Below are positions 7,883-18,469 of a stretch of 64,000 nucleotides of DNA, in pieces. The position numbers and the translations under genes are program-made. Within the stretch, counting starts at the first letter, position 1. Each line of letters starts with the position of its first letter. The notes beneath the pieces are model-generated. The model saw nothing but the letters and a program-made list of their open reading frames with translations, had not been told where the DNA came from and did no database searches. Source of the DNA: Hahellaceae bacterium (GTDB lineage Bacteria > Pseudomonadota > Gammaproteobacteria > Pseudomonadales > Oleiphilaceae); NCBI GenBank assembly GCA_024234575.1, contig JACKOB010000004.1, positions 310,001 to 374,000 of the forward strand. Reading direction: 5' to 3'.

Positions 7883-9309
7883 TCAACGATGGCTTTTGGT
7901 TCGCAGTGCAGCTGGCGTGTAATTCTCGGCAGAGGGGATTTCGTTTTCGAAAATTCCGGGGGATTCAGCATGATTCTGAAAGCCTTTGGCGTTGTATTGA
8001 TCGGTTTTTAAATCATGAATCACATCGGCAAAGGGCATCACACCTTTAGCCTCATAGACGTTACGGGTGTGTGATAGACCAACGCGCCAGAGATTACCTT
8101 GTTTATCGTAGTTTTCCGTCATCAGAATTCCCCAGCTGTCTTCATCAATATAAAAAACACGCTTTTCATAAATATGACTGGCGTCGTTTTTTAACGTACC
8201 TTCTACGACCCAAACCCGATGAATTTCGCTGCGTACAAAATCTGGATTAAGATGAAATGGCGTGAATATGGTGTCGTAAGAAAGCTCGGGCATGCCTACT
8301 GCATAACAGTTGTAAGGAACTATCAGCTCTTTTTTTCCTAATAGCCTCCAGTCGTATCGATCAGGAGAGCCATTGAACATGTCAGTATCATCGGTGGTGC
8401 GTACGCTTTCAGCCAGTAATGCCGGGCTATCGTAAAAATGTTGGGCAGGCGGCGCACACGACGTTGGCCAGCATTATAGCCCCATGATTGGCGAGGGCGG
8501 TTACGTTGGTTTAGGGTATCAATCAATAGTAAAGCCCCTCCCGCCAATTGGGGAGGGCTCTTCACAAACGAAATATAGTAGAACAACACATTGTCAAAAT
8601 CGTTGGCTACTGTGCGAGGCTTATAATAGTTGAACGCAATTTCCTGAAATGAGAGGACAATTTTTTTGTTACCATCGGGGAAAACAACCGCTTCTGCGTC
8701 ATCTCTTTTTAGCAGCAGGCCGCGCCATCGGGTCAGATGGTTCCAGATTACCTCAAGTCCACTACCTGGAATCGGGAATGGTACGCCGCCAAAGGCGTGC
8801 TCAATGCCGGCACCATCATCCGTTAACACTGTGTTGGTGGCGTTGATAAAGGTGTTGTCGTAAAGCCATTGCGGTGCAGAATGCGTCCGGTGGCTGGTAA
8901 ATAAATTAATCTGATAAGTGCTGTATTTATTCAGCAAAGCCTTTTGGCCATCGCTTAATAGCGATGCAAACGCTGCTGCATTCTGAGACGTAATAACCGC
9001 CAGCGGCTTTTCATCCGCAAACATTGGTGGGTGAAAAGTTCCGGGGCCGCGGTAATCTGCGGGAGGTTCGGTAATACCGCCACTCCAGGCGGGAACATTA
9101 CCTGATGCGGATGCACCACGTTCAGCGCCCACAGGGGTCAGGTCGTTATGTAATCGCTGGGCTTCGGGACTGCTAACCTTGGCCAATCCCATTGCAGGCA
9201 GTGCCAGTAATGCAGTTAAGATTAATGGTTTTACAACAAATAAAGAGCGCCGATTTACTTTGGCAGAATACGTTTCGTTCCGGTATTGATCGCTGGCTTC
9301 TCTGTTCAT
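7883..9309 (-). pseudogene. DUF1329 periplasmic/outer-membrane protein, broken by a one-base slip
   Basis: DUF1329 proteins are about 450-residue exported proteins of unknown function, common in Pseudomonas-like bacteria. The N-terminal frame (to about 8440) has a signal peptide (LILTALLALPAMGLA) and typical PVGAERGASASGNVPAW and GQRRVRRLPN blocks. The C-terminal frame continues with DMFNGSPDRYDWRLLGKKE to the end. At 8434-8438 the coding strand has five T; one more T would give the continuous PNIFYDSPALLAESVRTTDD, as the family expects, and a 475-residue protein. The ATG 9309 overlaps the TGA of the preceding cyclase gene (ATGA), so the pair was translationally coupled. It may be a true mutation or a homopolymer sequencing error. 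Confidence 0.85.
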
Positions 9310-11021
9310 GTGAGCGATGCCTGGTGGTTGATCAGACAACGATTTCTACCGTTCTCTTTCGCTCGATACAGGGCTTCATCTGCATGACTGATTAACTCTA
9401 CTACTGATCGTCGTGACTTGGGGATTGTGCTGGCAATGCCACAGCTAAGCGTCAGCGAGATAACTTGCCTGGCAAATGAAACGGGTGATGTCGCGACGGC
9501 TTTGCGGATTTCTTCTGCCAACAGCAATGCTTCGTCGCATTCAGTGTCTGGTAGAACAACGGCGAACTCTTCACCACCGTATCGAGCGATAACATCACTG
9601 GTTCGTTTGACATGTGCTCGAAGAATAGTAGCTACATGTCTTAGGCACTCATCACCTGCCAAATGCCCATAAGTGTCGTTCACTCTTTTAAAGTGATCAA
9701 TGTCGATAATAATAAGTGCCACGGGATAATTACCGCGCGTTGCTTTATTGGTTTCTGCCTCCATAACCTCATCGAAATAACTGCGGTTTTTAAGTTGGGT
9801 TAGGCCATCGGTGATACTGAGCTCGTGCAAGCGAGTCTGCCGTACCTTAAGCTGCTCGCGCATGTTGTCAAGGGACTTGGCAAGTACCGATAACTCATCG
9901 TTGGTATTTGTCTTCATTCTTCTATCGAGGTCGCCTGCTGCCACAGCTTCCGCGGCAGCCGCTAACTGCTTAATAGTATTGCGCACTGAATAAAAGAAGC
10001 CGGTATATAACAACAGAATAAGCACGATAATAATGATAGCTAGCACGATAAACTGTGTTAGCTCTGTTCGTTTGCGGTTCTCCAGATGCAGCAGTTCATT
10101 TCTCGCGTGTTTAAGCAACAACATTTCAAATGCTTTGCCATTAGCAATTTCGCTTGAAATCTCCTGATAGTATTGTTGCCAGTGATAGGTGAGTTCACTG
10201 GCTTGGATAAGGTGTTCGTTTAACATAAACAGTACATTTTCTAACGGAATTTTATATGCAACGGGTGCGTTGTTGGTTTGGTTCAGGAGTGTGACTAATT
10301 GGGGAAGTTTTGCTGCCAGTTTTTCTTTTTCTTTTTCCAGGGAGGTGTAGGTCTTCTCAAGAATATACACGCCACTAGAATCTATAAACTGGTTAAACAA
10401 ATAATAAGTGCCAAACGTTCTTGTCATGCCCTGTGCGAGAAAGAGGGAGTTGTTGTCATTGAGCAAGTCGTTTATTAACAGGTATAAGTTCGTGTCCCTC
10501 ACCCCCAGCAAGCCAAAACGGTTGGCTAGTATTCGCTGCCAGTCATAGGCATCGTTGATGTAAACTTGAACATTATCGTAAATGATTTCAAGATTAATGC
10601 CTTCCACGCCTGGGGCGACTATTGGCTTTTCAATGTTCCTGTAAATACGCTGAAGAAATCCGACAGACGATACATCCAGGCTAAAGGCAGGGGTTCGCAT
10701 CAATGACTCAATGGCTTCGCGAGTATTATTCACTGACAGGGTGCGCAGATTAGCCAGCTCCGGGTCAGACGACAGAAATCGTAACGCAGATAAATCACGC
10801 CACTCTTCCAGTTGCTGAATGAGTTGGTGAGAATGCTGCAGGGCCTCTATGCCCTGTCGTTGAATGCGCGCTTCTTCAAAGTTGTTAAAAGCGTTGTTTA
10901 TCTGCTGTGTTGCCAGTATCCCTAAGGGAATCGCAAACAGCATTATCATGACCAGGAACTTTGATGAATAGTTCAACCGGTTCATAAACTTGAAAAAAGG
11001 CCTGATAATCCATCTAAGCAT
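9306..11021 (-). CDS. Membrane diguanylate cyclase with periplasmic sensor and HAMP domain
   Basis: A 571-residue protein predicted to make c-di-GMP from two GTP. A transmembrane segment at about 22-42 is followed by a helical periplasmic sensor of about 280 residues, a second transmembrane segment at about 322-345, a HAMP linker (VRNTIKQLAAAAEAVAAGDL) and a C-terminal GGDEF domain. The active site is intact as GGEEF (482-486), and the RxxD inhibitory site (RTSD, 473-476) sits five residues before it, so product inhibition is expected. The stop overlaps the start of the downstream DUF1329 gene by ATGA. The periplasmic ligand cannot be named from sequence. Confidence 0.92.
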   Translation of the reverse strand: MLRWIIRPFFKFMNRLNYSSKFLVMIMLFAIPLGILATQQINNAFNNFEEARIQRQGIEALQHSHQLIQQLEEWRDLSALRFLSSDPELANLRTLSVNNTREAIESLMRTPAFSLDVSSVGFLQRIYRNIEKPIVAPGVEGINLEIIYDNVQVYINDAYDWQRILANRFGLLGVRDTNLYLLINDLLNDNNSLFLAQGMTRTFGTYYLFNQFIDSSGVYILEKTYTSLEKEKEKLAAKLPQLVTLLNQTNNAPVAYKIPLENVLFMLNEHLIQASELTYHWQQYYQEISSEIANGKAFEMLLLKHARNELLHLENRKRTELTQFIVLAIIIIVLILLLYTGFFYSVRNTIKQLAAAAEAVAAGDLDRRMKTNTNDELSVLAKSLDNMREQLKVRQTRLHELSITDGLTQLKNRSYFDEVMEAETNKATRGNYPVALIIIDIDHFKRVNDTYGHLAGDECLRHVATILRAHVKRTSDVIARYGGEEFAVVLPDTECDEALLLAEEIRKAVATSPVSFARQVISLTLSCGIASTIPKSRRSVVELISHADEALYRAKENGRNRCLINHQASLT

Positions 11022-11117
11022 GCAGTGGCTTCATTCTTAAACAATTCGTGTACGTTTCTACAAGTTTAGTGCAAGAGTCATTTTCTGCATGGACACTTAG
11101 GTCATGTCTTCTCTTTT

Positions 11118-11627
11118 TTAGCCACCGCGTGTGGCCCGGTAATTTGCCATGGCTTCACGATTTTTCAAACGTTGTTGACGGCGAATGTCAGCTTCTTCAT
11201 ATCGGCGGGTTTCTTCTGCTGATACGGGTAGTATTTCGGGCACATCAATCGGTTTACCGAATTCATCCAAGGCAACAAAGGTGAAGTAGGCAGAAACGAT
11301 ATGCTTATGGTCGCCGGTGTAACTATTTTCGGCGAGAACTTTAACGCCAATCTCCATTGACGAACGCCAGGCGCGGTTGATGGCAGTTTTAAATATAAGG
11401 GTGTCGCCGTCTTTTGCGGGCGCTCTAAAATGCATAGAGTCTACTGAGGCGGTCACGCAGACTTTACCGCTGTGCCTTTCTGCAACGACCAACGATAGTC
11501 GGTCGCATTTTGCCATGATCATGCCGCCAAAGGCTGTGTGATGAGCGTTCAGATCGTTTGGGAAAACCTTGTACACTTGGCCATCGATGGCCGATGCAGA
11601 AACGGGTTTTGGTTTTAACACTGTCAT
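11118..11627 (-). CDS. Acyl-CoA thioesterase, hotdog fold (YciA/BACH-like)
   Basis: A 169-residue single-hotdog acyl-CoA hydrolase that would release free CoA and fatty acid in the cytoplasm. The N-terminal NDLNAHHTAFGGMIMAKCD segment carries the family's helix with the catalytic acidic residue, and VDSMHFRAPAKDGDTL is the second conserved block. A charged C-terminal tail (EEADIRRQQRLKNREAM) is typical of the group. AGGAG lies about 11 nt before the ATG. The gene stands alone, divergent from msrA. Chain-length preference cannot be deduced. Confidence 0.85.
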   Translation of the reverse strand: MTVLKPKPVSASAIDGQVYKVFPNDLNAHHTAFGGMIMAKCDRLSLVVAERHSGKVCVTASVDSMHFRAPAKDGDTLIFKTAINRAWRSSMEIGVKVLAENSYTGDHKHIVSAYFTFVALDEFGKPIDVPEILPVSAEETRRYEEADIRRQQRLKNREAMANYRATRGG

Positions 11628-11821
11628 GATTCGGTCTGCTCCTGTTTGATTTAGCTCATTTTGGCTTACCTGCCAGCCATAGGGAAGAATTAACGCATTT
11701 TCAGTATGATATGTATCAATCGTTTGCTAGATTTGTTGTAGTTAAGGCACGAAAACATGGTTAAGGAATGTGCCGAAGAAACTCTATTGTCATCCAACTA
11801 ATAGCAACAAGGAGATTTGAA

Positions 11822-12466
11822 ATGTGGAGGCTTTCCGGTTTGGATAAATCAAAGTCCGAGTTGCCTGATGCAGATAAGGCGCTGCCTGGGAGGGCTGAAC
11901 CTATGCGTCACAAAGGGATTCACTCGGTTCTGAAAACGCCGACTGTGGCGCCATTTCCAGACAATTGTGAAGTGATAATGTTTGGGATGGGATGTTTTTG
12001 GGGGGCTGAGCGAAAATTCTGGAGTATTCCGGATATCTTTACCACTGCGGTGGGATATGCAGGTGGTTACACTCCTAACCCGACATATGAAGAGGTGTGT
12101 TCTGGCAAAACCGGACATAACGAAGTTGTGTTGGTTGTCTATGACCCCCAAAAAACAGCACTGTCGCAATTGATGAAAGTATTTTGGGAGTCGCATAATC
12201 CTACTCAGGGTATGCGGCAGGGAAATGATGTAGGCACACAATACCGTTCGGGTATTTATGTTGATTCCGAATCAGTTCAGACACAGGTATTGCAGAGCAA
12301 GCTTCAGTATCAGCAAGCCTTGCTAAAAAATGGTATGGGGGTGATTACAACCGAAATATTGCTAAATCAGCCTTTCTATTACGCAGAAGATTATCATCAG
12401 CAATACTTGGCAAAGAATCCCACTGGCTATTGCGGGCTAGGTGGGTGCGGTGTCGCAATGCCCTGA
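11822..12466 (+). CDS. msrA: Peptide-methionine (S)-S-oxide reductase MsrA
   Basis: A 214-residue enzyme that repairs methionine-S-sulfoxide in oxidised proteins. The catalytic motif GMGCFWGAE is present with the reactive Cys58. The GYAGG, HNEVVLVVYDP and NDVGTQYRSGIY blocks are all family-typical, and the C-terminal GYCGLGGCG supplies the resolving cysteines. ATG 11822 is chosen because AAGGAG lies at 11809-11814, 7 nt upstream; an earlier in-frame ATG at 11768 has no such site. The 50-residue N-terminal extension is like that of the longer proteobacterial MsrA form. No signal peptide is seen, so it is cytoplasmic. Confidence 0.95.
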   Translation: MWRLSGLDKSKSELPDADKALPGRAEPMRHKGIHSVLKTPTVAPFPDNCEVIMFGMGCFWGAERKFWSIPDIFTTAVGYAGGYTPNPTYEEVCSGKTGHNEVVLVVYDPQKTALSQLMKVFWESHNPTQGMRQGNDVGTQYRSGIYVDSESVQTQVLQSKLQYQQALLKNGMGVITTEILLNQPFYYAEDYHQQYLAKNPTGYCGLGGCGVAMP

Positions 12467-12592
12467 TAGGTATGGTTGAAGTTAGCTGTCGTGTGCTTAC
12501 TGATTTCCTGGTCTATATTTGACCTGTAAATGTGTTGCTCACCTCGCTTGTCGGTTCACTTTTTCTTCTTAAAACGGACGATAAAAATAACA

Positions 12593-13426
12593 ATGTCAGC
12601 AAACTACCTGTTAAAAGCCATTGATAAGTCGAATCTGAAAATATTTGTTAACTTGCCTGAGTCTTTGGTTGGCAGAAGCCCAGATTGCGATATCGTAATA
12701 GATAATCACCACTTGTCTCGCGTCCATGCGCGTTTTTACTCAAAGTCCGGGCAGGTTTTTTTGGAAGACATGGAGTCGACGAATGGTACGTTTTTAAATA
12801 ATCGTCAAATTCATGAAGCAGTTTTGGTAAGCCATGGTGACGTTGTAAAGTTTGGGTTTTCCGCTTTTTGTTTTATGGAAGAAGCAAATGCGAACGCAAC
12901 TATTTTAATGGGGAAGATCTCTCCGGCAAACATTAACAATCAGGGATCGGCGATTGATGAAGGTGAGCTGGCAGGGGCGGGAACGGTCATTAGACAAGAA
13001 TATCCTTTACCGGCACAGTGGCAGTCTAACGCTTATGGCGAGGATGAGGGATTTGGCAAAGGCAAATACTCGAAAGATTTTGTTCGCCAGAGCATTAAAA
13101 TAAAAGTAAAACAAGACAAGTCCGTTCGTGCGGCAGTGATGATGGTGTCGGGTAGTCAGGAGGGCCGGGTCTTCGCGCTTTTCAATAATCGCACGCATTG
13201 GGAGATTGGTCGGGACTTTTCCTGTCAGATTCAGCTAAATGATGTTTGCATAAGCAATCATCATTGTCGTTTGTCTATTCTTGACGAGGGCTGGAGTATA
13301 GAGGACTTAGGTTCATCCAATGGCGTTTATTTAAACGGTAAGCGAATTCAGAGCGCGATGCTTGCTGATGGGGCACTGGTGCGACTGGGGGCTGTCGAGT
13401 TCGTATTTGGTCTGCCGCCGGCATAG
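12593..13426 (+). CDS. Protein with two FHA (phosphothreonine-binding) domains
   Basis: A 277-residue cytoplasmic protein with forkhead-associated domains at both ends. The first is at about residues 20-95, with GRSPDCDIVI, LSRVHARF and ESTNGTFL. The second, about 195-275, has IGRDFSCQIQL, ISNHHCRL and GSSNGVYLNGKRI. Both keep the Gly-Arg, Ser-x-x-His and Asn-Gly residues used to hold phosphothreonine. A charged linker joins them. FHA proteins usually scaffold Ser/Thr-kinase signalling or type VI secretion; neither kinase nor T6SS genes are adjacent. ATG 12593 is preferred over the upstream ATG 12530, because the first 21 residues lie outside the domain and look non-coding. Confidence 0.85.
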   Translation: MSANYLLKAIDKSNLKIFVNLPESLVGRSPDCDIVIDNHHLSRVHARFYSKSGQVFLEDMESTNGTFLNNRQIHEAVLVSHGDVVKFGFSAFCFMEEANANATILMGKISPANINNQGSAIDEGELAGAGTVIRQEYPLPAQWQSNAYGEDEGFGKGKYSKDFVRQSIKIKVKQDKSVRAAVMMVSGSQEGRVFALFNNRTHWEIGRDFSCQIQLNDVCISNHHCRLSILDEGWSIEDLGSSNGVYLNGKRIQSAMLADGALVRLGAVEFVFGLPPA

Positions 13427-13444
13427 CACAGCAACGACACAAAT

Positions 13445-13475
13445 AAAAAAGGCCGGAAATTCCGGCCTTTTCTGG
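13445..13475. terminator. Bidirectional terminator between the FHA gene and acnB
   Basis: AAAAAAGGCCGG and CCGGCCTTTT flank a short loop: a GC stem with A and T tracts on either side, usable by both convergent genes. Confidence 0.85.
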
Positions 13476-13510
13476 AGAGCAGAAGCTCTCCCAGTGCTGC
13501 ATTATCTGAT

Positions 13511-16099
13511 TTACGCTGACTCTTTGACCGAGTTAGCTGCATCAAGATAATTTTTCATCTTGTCGAAGCTGAGGTAACGGTAGATATCAGCAGACATGCT
13601 GTCGATATTCTTCGCGTATTCCATGTACTCGGCAACGCTTGGCAATTTGCCAAGAACCGCACCAACGGCTGCCAATTCGGCAGATGTCAGGTAAACGTTA
13701 GCACCATCACCCAGACGGTTGGGGAAGTTTCTGGTAGATGTTGATAGCACGGTAGATTTGGCGTTTACTCGTGCCTGGTTACCCATACATAAAGAGCACC
13801 CTGGCATCTCAGTGCGCACACCCGACTTACCGTAGGTGTTGTAGTAACCTTCTTCCATCAGCTGCGCCTGATCCATTTTTGTTGGAGGCGACATCCAGAA
13901 ACGCGTTTTTAAAGGCTCTTTGTTCTGATCCAGCAGTTTACCTGCTGCACGGAAGTGACCGATGTTGGTCATGCAAGATCCAATGAAAACTTCATCAACA
14001 TGAGCGCCTGCAACGTCAGACAGCAGCTTCGCATCGTCCGGGTCATTCGGGCAGCAAACGATTGGCTCTTTAATATCGGCCAAATCGATTTCGATCACGT
14101 GGGCATATTCTGCATCAGCGTCTGCGCGCATCAGGCTAGGAGCTGCCAGCCATTCTTCCATCGCAGCAGCACGTCGCTCAAGTGTACGGGCATCGCCGTA
14201 ACCTTCAGCGATCATCCAGCGCAACATAACGATGTTTGACTTGAGGTATTCTGCAACGGACTCTTCACTCAGTGTAATGGTGCAGCCAGCCGCTGAACGC
14301 TCTGCAGAGGCATCAGACAACTCAAAAGCCTGCTCTACGGTAAGCGTATTCAGACCTTCAATTTCCAGAACGCGACCAGAGAACTCGTTGATCTTGCCTT
14401 TCTTCTCAACGGTCAGGATGCCTTGCTTGATGCCATAGTAAGGAATGGCGTGTACCAGGTCACGTAGCGTAATACCTGGCTGCATTTCACCCTTGAAACG
14501 CACCAGAATTGACTCTGGCATATCCAGAGGCATAACGCCCGTTGCTGCAGCAAATGCAACAAGACCAGAACCTGCAGGGAAAGAGATGCCCATTGGGAAA
14601 CGAGTGTGCGAATCACCACCAGTACCGACTGTGTCTGGCAGGAGCATGCGGTTCAACCAGGAGTGGATAATACCGTCACCTGGACGCAGCGCAACACCAC
14701 CACGAGTTCTGATAAAGTCAGGCAGGGTATGCTGCATTTCTACGTCTACAGGCTTTGGATACGCCGCCGTGTGACAAAATGACTGCATTACCAAGTCTGC
14801 AGAGAACCCAAGGCATGCCAGGTCTTTCAGCTCGTCACGGGTCATCGGGCCGGTAGTGTCCTGTGAACCAACAGTCGTCATTTTAGGTTCGCAGTACTGG
14901 CCTGGTCTAACACCTTCAACACCACAGGCCTTGCCAACCATTTTTTGAGCCAGGGTATAACCCTTGGTTGAACCTGCTGGATCCTGCGGACGACGGAATA
15001 CGTCAGAAGCAGGCAAGCCTAAGGCTTCTCTCGCTTTGTCGGTCAGACCGCGACCGATGATCAGAGGGATACGTCCACCTGCCTGTACTTCATCAAGAAT
15101 AACGTCTGACTTGAACGAGAACTCAGACAGTACTTCACCAGACTCAGACAAAATTTTGCCATCGTAAGGACGAATTTCAATGACATCGCCCATTTCGAGC
15201 TTGTCTACCGGTGCTTCAAAAACCAGTGCGCCGGCATCTTCCATTGTGTTGAAGAAAATAGGGGCAACTTTGTTACCAATACAAATACCGCCGGTGCGCT
15301 TGTTTGGTACGCCTGGCATATCTTCGCCAAAGAACCAGAGTACTGAGTTGGTAGCAGACTTACGTGAAGAGCCTGTACCTACCACATCGCCCACAAAAGC
15401 AACGGGTAAGCCTTTTGCTTTCAGTTCTTCAATTTGTGTCATTGGGCCGACAGATCCTGGCTCGTCAGGGGTGAGCCCTGGTCTGGCCATTTTGTAAGCA
15501 GCGCGTGCGTGCAGTGGAATATCGGGTCGTGACCAGGCATCCGGAGCAGGAGACAGGTCATCAGTGTTGGTCTCGCCGGTTACTTTAAATACGGCTACTT
15601 TAATGCTTTCTGCTACTTTCGCTTTTTTGGTAAACCACTCTGCATTGGCCCAAGAGTCAATAACTGCTTTGGCATTAGCGTTACCTGCGTCAGCTTTTAG
15701 CTTGATGTCATGGAATGCATCAAATACAAGCAGTGTTGACTTCAACTGTTCTGCTGCAAGCGCTGATAGCTCGGCGTTGTCGAGAAGGTCGACTAAAGTC
15801 GAGATGTTGTAGCCACCTTGCATCATACCCAGCAGCGTGGTCGCTTTCTCTTTGTTAACCAGTGGTGAAGAAGCTTCGCCTTTAACGATGGCAGATAAAA
15901 AACCTGCTTTAACGTAGGCCGCTTCGTCTACACCCGGAGGGCAACGATTTTCAAGAAGATCCACCAGAAATGCTTCTTCTCCAGCAGGTGGATTTTTTAA
16001 CAATTCAACAAGGCCTGCCATTTGCTCTGCGTTAAGTGGCTTTGGAGGAACTCCCTCAGCGGCGCGTTCTGCGACATGTTGGCGGTATGCTTCTAGCAC
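13511..16099 (-). CDS. acnB: Aconitate hydratase B
   Basis: An 862-residue [4Fe-4S] enzyme that converts citrate to isocitrate in the TCA cycle; it can also bind mRNA when the cluster is lost. The N-terminal [16 protein letters not shown] and the HEAT-like domain match E. coli AcnB (865 residues). Cluster-ligand regions are present as [14 protein letters not shown] and [11 protein letters not shown]. The open frame extends 90 residues further upstream, but that part has no homology feel. The GTG at 16099 has TGAGGGT 8 nt upstream and aligns with the family start, so it was chosen. ATG 16114 is the near alternative. It faces the FHA gene across a terminator. Confidence 0.95.
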   Translation of the reverse strand: MLEAYRQHVAERAAEGVPPKPLNAEQMAGLVELLKNPPAGEEAFLVDLLENRCPPGVDEAAYVKAGFLSAIVKGEASSPLVNKEKATTLLGMMQGGYNISTLVDLLDNAELSALAAEQLKSTLLVFDAFHDIKLKADAGNANAKAVIDSWANAEWFTKKAKVAESIKVAVFKVTGETNTDDLSPAPDAWSRPDIPLHARAAYKMARPGLTPDEPGSVGPMTQIEELKAKGLPVAFVGDVVGTGSSRKSATNSVLWFFGEDMPGVPNKRTGGICIGNKVAPIFFNTMEDAGALVFEAPVDKLEMGDVIEIRPYDGKILSESGEVLSEFSFKSDVILDEVQAGGRIPLIIGRGLTDKAREALGLPASDVFRRPQDPAGSTKGYTLAQKMVGKACGVEGVRPGQYCEPKMTTVGSQDTTGPMTRDELKDLACLGFSADLVMQSFCHTAAYPKPVDVEMQHTLPDFIRTRGGVALRPGDGIIHSWLNRMLLPDTVGTGGDSHTRFPMGISFPAGSGLVAFAAATGVMPLDMPESILVRFKGEMQPGITLRDLVHAIPYYGIKQGILTVEKKGKINEFSGRVLEIEGLNTLTVEQAFELSDASAERSAAGCTITLSEESVAEYLKSNIVMLRWMIAEGYGDARTLERRAAAMEEWLAAPSLMRADADAEYAHVIEIDLADIKEPIVCCPNDPDDAKLLSDVAGAHVDEVFIGSCMTNIGHFRAAGKLLDQNKEPLKTRFWMSPPTKMDQAQLMEEGYYNTYGKSGVRTEMPGCSLCMGNQARVNAKSTVLSTSTRNFPNRLGDGANVYLTSAELAAVGAVLGKLPSVAEYMEYAKNIDSMSADIYRYLSFDKMKNYLDAANSVKESA

Positions 16100-16335
16100 G
16101 ATTATTACCCTCATTTTGTTGAAGGGAGCCTCGATTCTTTCGAGGAGCCCTGTTGAAAAAACCTGTAAATTAGCCGCCGTATTGTAGTGGAATCGGCCGC
16201 TAAAGTTAAGCCGATGTCTTGGGTGGGGAGAAATCTTTTTTCTTTTTAAAGGATGTTGGGGGTGTTTTCGATAGAAATTGGAATAGCTGCACCTTTTGGC
16301 TACATGCTTTAAAAAGCGAGCACAAACAAAAATTT

Positions 16336-16346
16336 TGCTACACTCT
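16336..16346 (+). promoter_or_regulatory. Predicted extended -10 promoter for miaE
   Basis: TGCTACACT, an extended -10 (TGn plus TACACT), lies about 30 bp before the miaE start. No clear -35 is seen. Confidence 0.35.
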
Positions 16347-16372
16347 GCGCTCTTTTGATTTGAGGGCATTTT

Positions 16373-16978
16373 ATGTCAATGGATGAAATTAAAGCGTTCC
16401 TGAAGTGTGAGACACCCGATGCCTGGGTTGTCAACGCGTTGGAAAATCAGGACACCCTGTTGATTGATCACGCTAATTGCGAGAAAAAGGCGGCGGCAAC
16501 GGCGGTTAATCTTATGTATCGCTATGTCGACAGGCTAGAGCTGTTAAATAAAATGTCGCGGCTGGCGCGGGAAGAATTAAGGCATTTCGAGCAAGTGCTG
16601 GCATTGATGAAAAAACGTAAAATTACTTACGGGCATCTTACTCCTTCAAGATATGCCAATGGTTTGCGAGCCCATGCGAAAAATCATGAGCCAGATAAAC
16701 TGATAGATATCCTCATTATTGGAGCGATCATCGAAGCGCGCTCATGTGAGCGTTTTTCGAAACTGGCACCATTTTTAGATGATGATTTACAAAAGTTCTA
16801 TTTATCTTTACTCAAATCTGAGTCCAGGCATTTTCAAGACTACCTCGATCTGGCTAAAGACTATGCAGACTTTGATATTACAGAGAGAGTGGCGCTTTTT
16901 CTTGATAAAGAAAAAGCCTTAATACTCGAGCCTGATGAAGAATTTCGCTTCCATAGCGGGCCAATCTCGGTATCTTGA
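16373..16978 (+). CDS. miaE: tRNA-(ms2io6A) hydroxylase MiaE
   Basis: A 201-residue non-haem di-iron mono-oxygenase that hydroxylates the isopentenyl group of ms2i6A37 in tRNAs reading U-starting codons. The ferritin-like helices carry iron-ligand motifs [12 protein letters not shown] (ExxH), IEARSCERF and SESRHFQDY (ExxH). [19 protein letters not shown] is the family N-terminal block. Length equals known MiaE proteins. ATG 16373 follows GAGGG at a 7-nt gap; a second ATG at 16379 is possible. The gene converges on lpxH with only 13 bp between stops, so transcripts must overlap. Confidence 0.92.
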   Translation: MSMDEIKAFLKCETPDAWVVNALENQDTLLIDHANCEKKAAATAVNLMYRYVDRLELLNKMSRLAREELRHFEQVLALMKKRKITYGHLTPSRYANGLRAHAKNHEPDKLIDILIIGAIIEARSCERFSKLAPFLDDDLQKFYLSLLKSESRHFQDYLDLAKDYADFDITERVALFLDKEKALILEPDEEFRFHSGPISVS

Positions 16979-16991
16979 GGCGATGTAAGAC

Positions 16992-17726
16992 TTAAGCAAG
17001 CGCTTTCGAGTGTAACTGCCAGTCGCCATTTTGTTGGGCCTCGAGGTACCAAATCGAGTGGTCCCAGTCGCCCAGCACAATACGCTCTGCTGTTGCGCCA
17101 TTAGCCAGCGTTACTAAATGGCGTGCGGGTCGATGAGTGTGGCCATGGATCATTTTCGTCACCTGCTGGTCTTCCATTGCCTTGATTACTTCTTCCGGCG
17201 TGACATCCATTATTTCTTCTTTCTTACCCTTGTTTTTAGCCATGCTGATAGCGCGCAACTGCTGCGCTGTTGTTCTGCGATCTTGTAAGGGGCGAATGAG
17301 AAATAGGCGTTGCCACTCAGGGTTGCGCATATTTTTTCGAAAGTTCATGTAGCCGATATCTCGGGTACACAAACTGTCGCCATGTAGCAATATCACCCTG
17401 TCGCCATAAAGGTCGATGACGCATGGGTCGTGCAGCAAGGTGGCGCCAGTTTCGGCAGCAAACCCTTCGCCAATCAGGAAGTCACGATTGCCATGCATAA
17501 AGAAAAGCTGATGGCCAGCATCGGTGTATGATTTAAGTGCGCCAAGCACTTCGACCTGAAGAGGAGTGTGCTCATCATCGCCTATCCAGGATTCGAAAAA
17601 ATCACCGAGAATATAAAGTGCCTCGGCTTCTCTTGCTTTCGATTGTAAAAATGCAAGAAAAGCGTCGGTGATGTCCCGACGCGACTCTTCCAGATGTAAA
17701 TCGGAAATGAATAAAGTGGTCATCAT
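16992..17726 (-). CDS. lpxH: UDP-2,3-diacylglucosamine diphosphatase LpxH
   Basis: A 244-residue peripheral membrane metallo-phosphoesterase of lipid A synthesis. It cleaves UDP-2,3-diacylglucosamine to lipid X and UMP. The two-metal site motifs are clear: FISDLHLEE at the N-terminus, ILGDFFESWIGDDE, FMHGNRDFL, LLHGDSLC and IHGHTHRPARH. The start ATG 17726 uses the last A of the ppiB stop (TAATG), so the two are translationally coupled, an order also found in Pseudomonas. It is essential in most Gram-negative bacteria. Confidence 0.95.
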   Translation of the reverse strand: MMTTLFISDLHLEESRRDITDAFLAFLQSKAREAEALYILGDFFESWIGDDEHTPLQVEVLGALKSYTDAGHQLFFMHGNRDFLIGEGFAAETGATLLHDPCVIDLYGDRVILLHGDSLCTRDIGYMNFRKNMRNPEWQRLFLIRPLQDRRTTAQQLRAISMAKNKGKKEEIMDVTPEEVIKAMEDQQVTKMIHGHTHRPARHLVTLANGATAERIVLGDWDHSIWYLEAQQNGDWQLHSKALA

Positions 17727-18226
17727 TAAGCGTCAGCAATTACTTCGGCTGTTTCGATGATAACGGGTTCTGCAGGTACGTCCTGATGGCCCGCTTTCAT
17801 AGTTGTTGGCACATCTTTGATTTTGTTAACAATGTCTTGACCTTCAACTACTTCACCGAATACTGCGTATCCCCACCCTTCCATTGTCTTGGCGCTGTGG
17901 TCCAGGAATCCATTGTCGGCGACATTGATAAAGAATTGTGCGCTGGCTGAGTGTGGGTCCATGGTGCGAGCCATAGCGACTGTGCCTTTTTTGTTGCTCA
18001 GGCCGTTGTTGGCTTCGTTTTGAATTGGCTCACGGGTTTTTCTGGGTGACATATCAGGCTCGAAACCACCACCTTGAATCATGAAATTGTTGATCACACG
18101 GTGGAAAATCAGCCCATTGTAGTAACCTTCTGTTACGTATTGCTCGAAATTTTTAGCGGTAACAGGGGCTTTTTCGTGGTCGAGTTTTAAAGTGATTTTA
18201 CCGTGGTTAGTATTCAATACGATCAT
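17726..18226 (-). CDS. ppiB: Cytoplasmic peptidyl-prolyl cis-trans isomerase B (cyclophilin)
   Basis: A 166-residue cyclophilin without a signal peptide, which speeds proline isomerisation during folding in the cytoplasm. Typical blocks are [39 protein letters not shown] and [14 protein letters not shown], carrying the active-site Arg and Phe/Gln residues. The ribosome-binding site GGAA lies 7 nt before ATG 18226. It is the first gene of a ppiB-lpxH operon and is divergent from glnS. A second, exported cyclophilin lies at 36241-36837. Confidence 0.95.
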   Translation of the reverse strand: MIVLNTNHGKITLKLDHEKAPVTAKNFEQYVTEGYYNGLIFHRVINNFMIQGGGFEPDMSPRKTREPIQNEANNGLSNKKGTVAMARTMDPHSASAQFFINVADNGFLDHSAKTMEGWGYAVFGEVVEGQDIVNKIKDVPTTMKAGHQDVPAEPVIIETAEVIADA

Positions 18227-18428
18227 AAATAGTTCCGGTCTGATAATAAGTTGATGTTTTAGGTAATGCGTTGTTTGTCGTTGGCGGTGTTAATGCCTCA
18301 TCGATAACTATTGCTTAATGTTTGTACTAACAAAAGTAACCGATGGCTAAATAAGCTGGCTAGTTTATTAAATTCAGCTTCGAATTTCATAATTTATCGT
18401 TAAAGTAACAAAAAAAATTGTTTCCCTC

Positions 18429-18434
18429 TATAAT
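18429..18434 (+). promoter_or_regulatory. Predicted -10 element of the glnS promoter
   Basis: A perfect TATAAT at 18429-18434 followed by GCGC, 35 bp before the glnS start. The -35 region is A-rich and weak. Confidence 0.45.
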
Positions 18435-18469
18435 GCGCTGCTTGCGATTGACTATCTTGCGAAAGGTTT

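Noticed and set aside
13511..16369. A 952-residue version of AcnB with 90 extra N-terminal residues
   Set aside because: The extension is basic and low-quality. GTG 16099 has a good ribosome-binding site and matches the family N-terminus.
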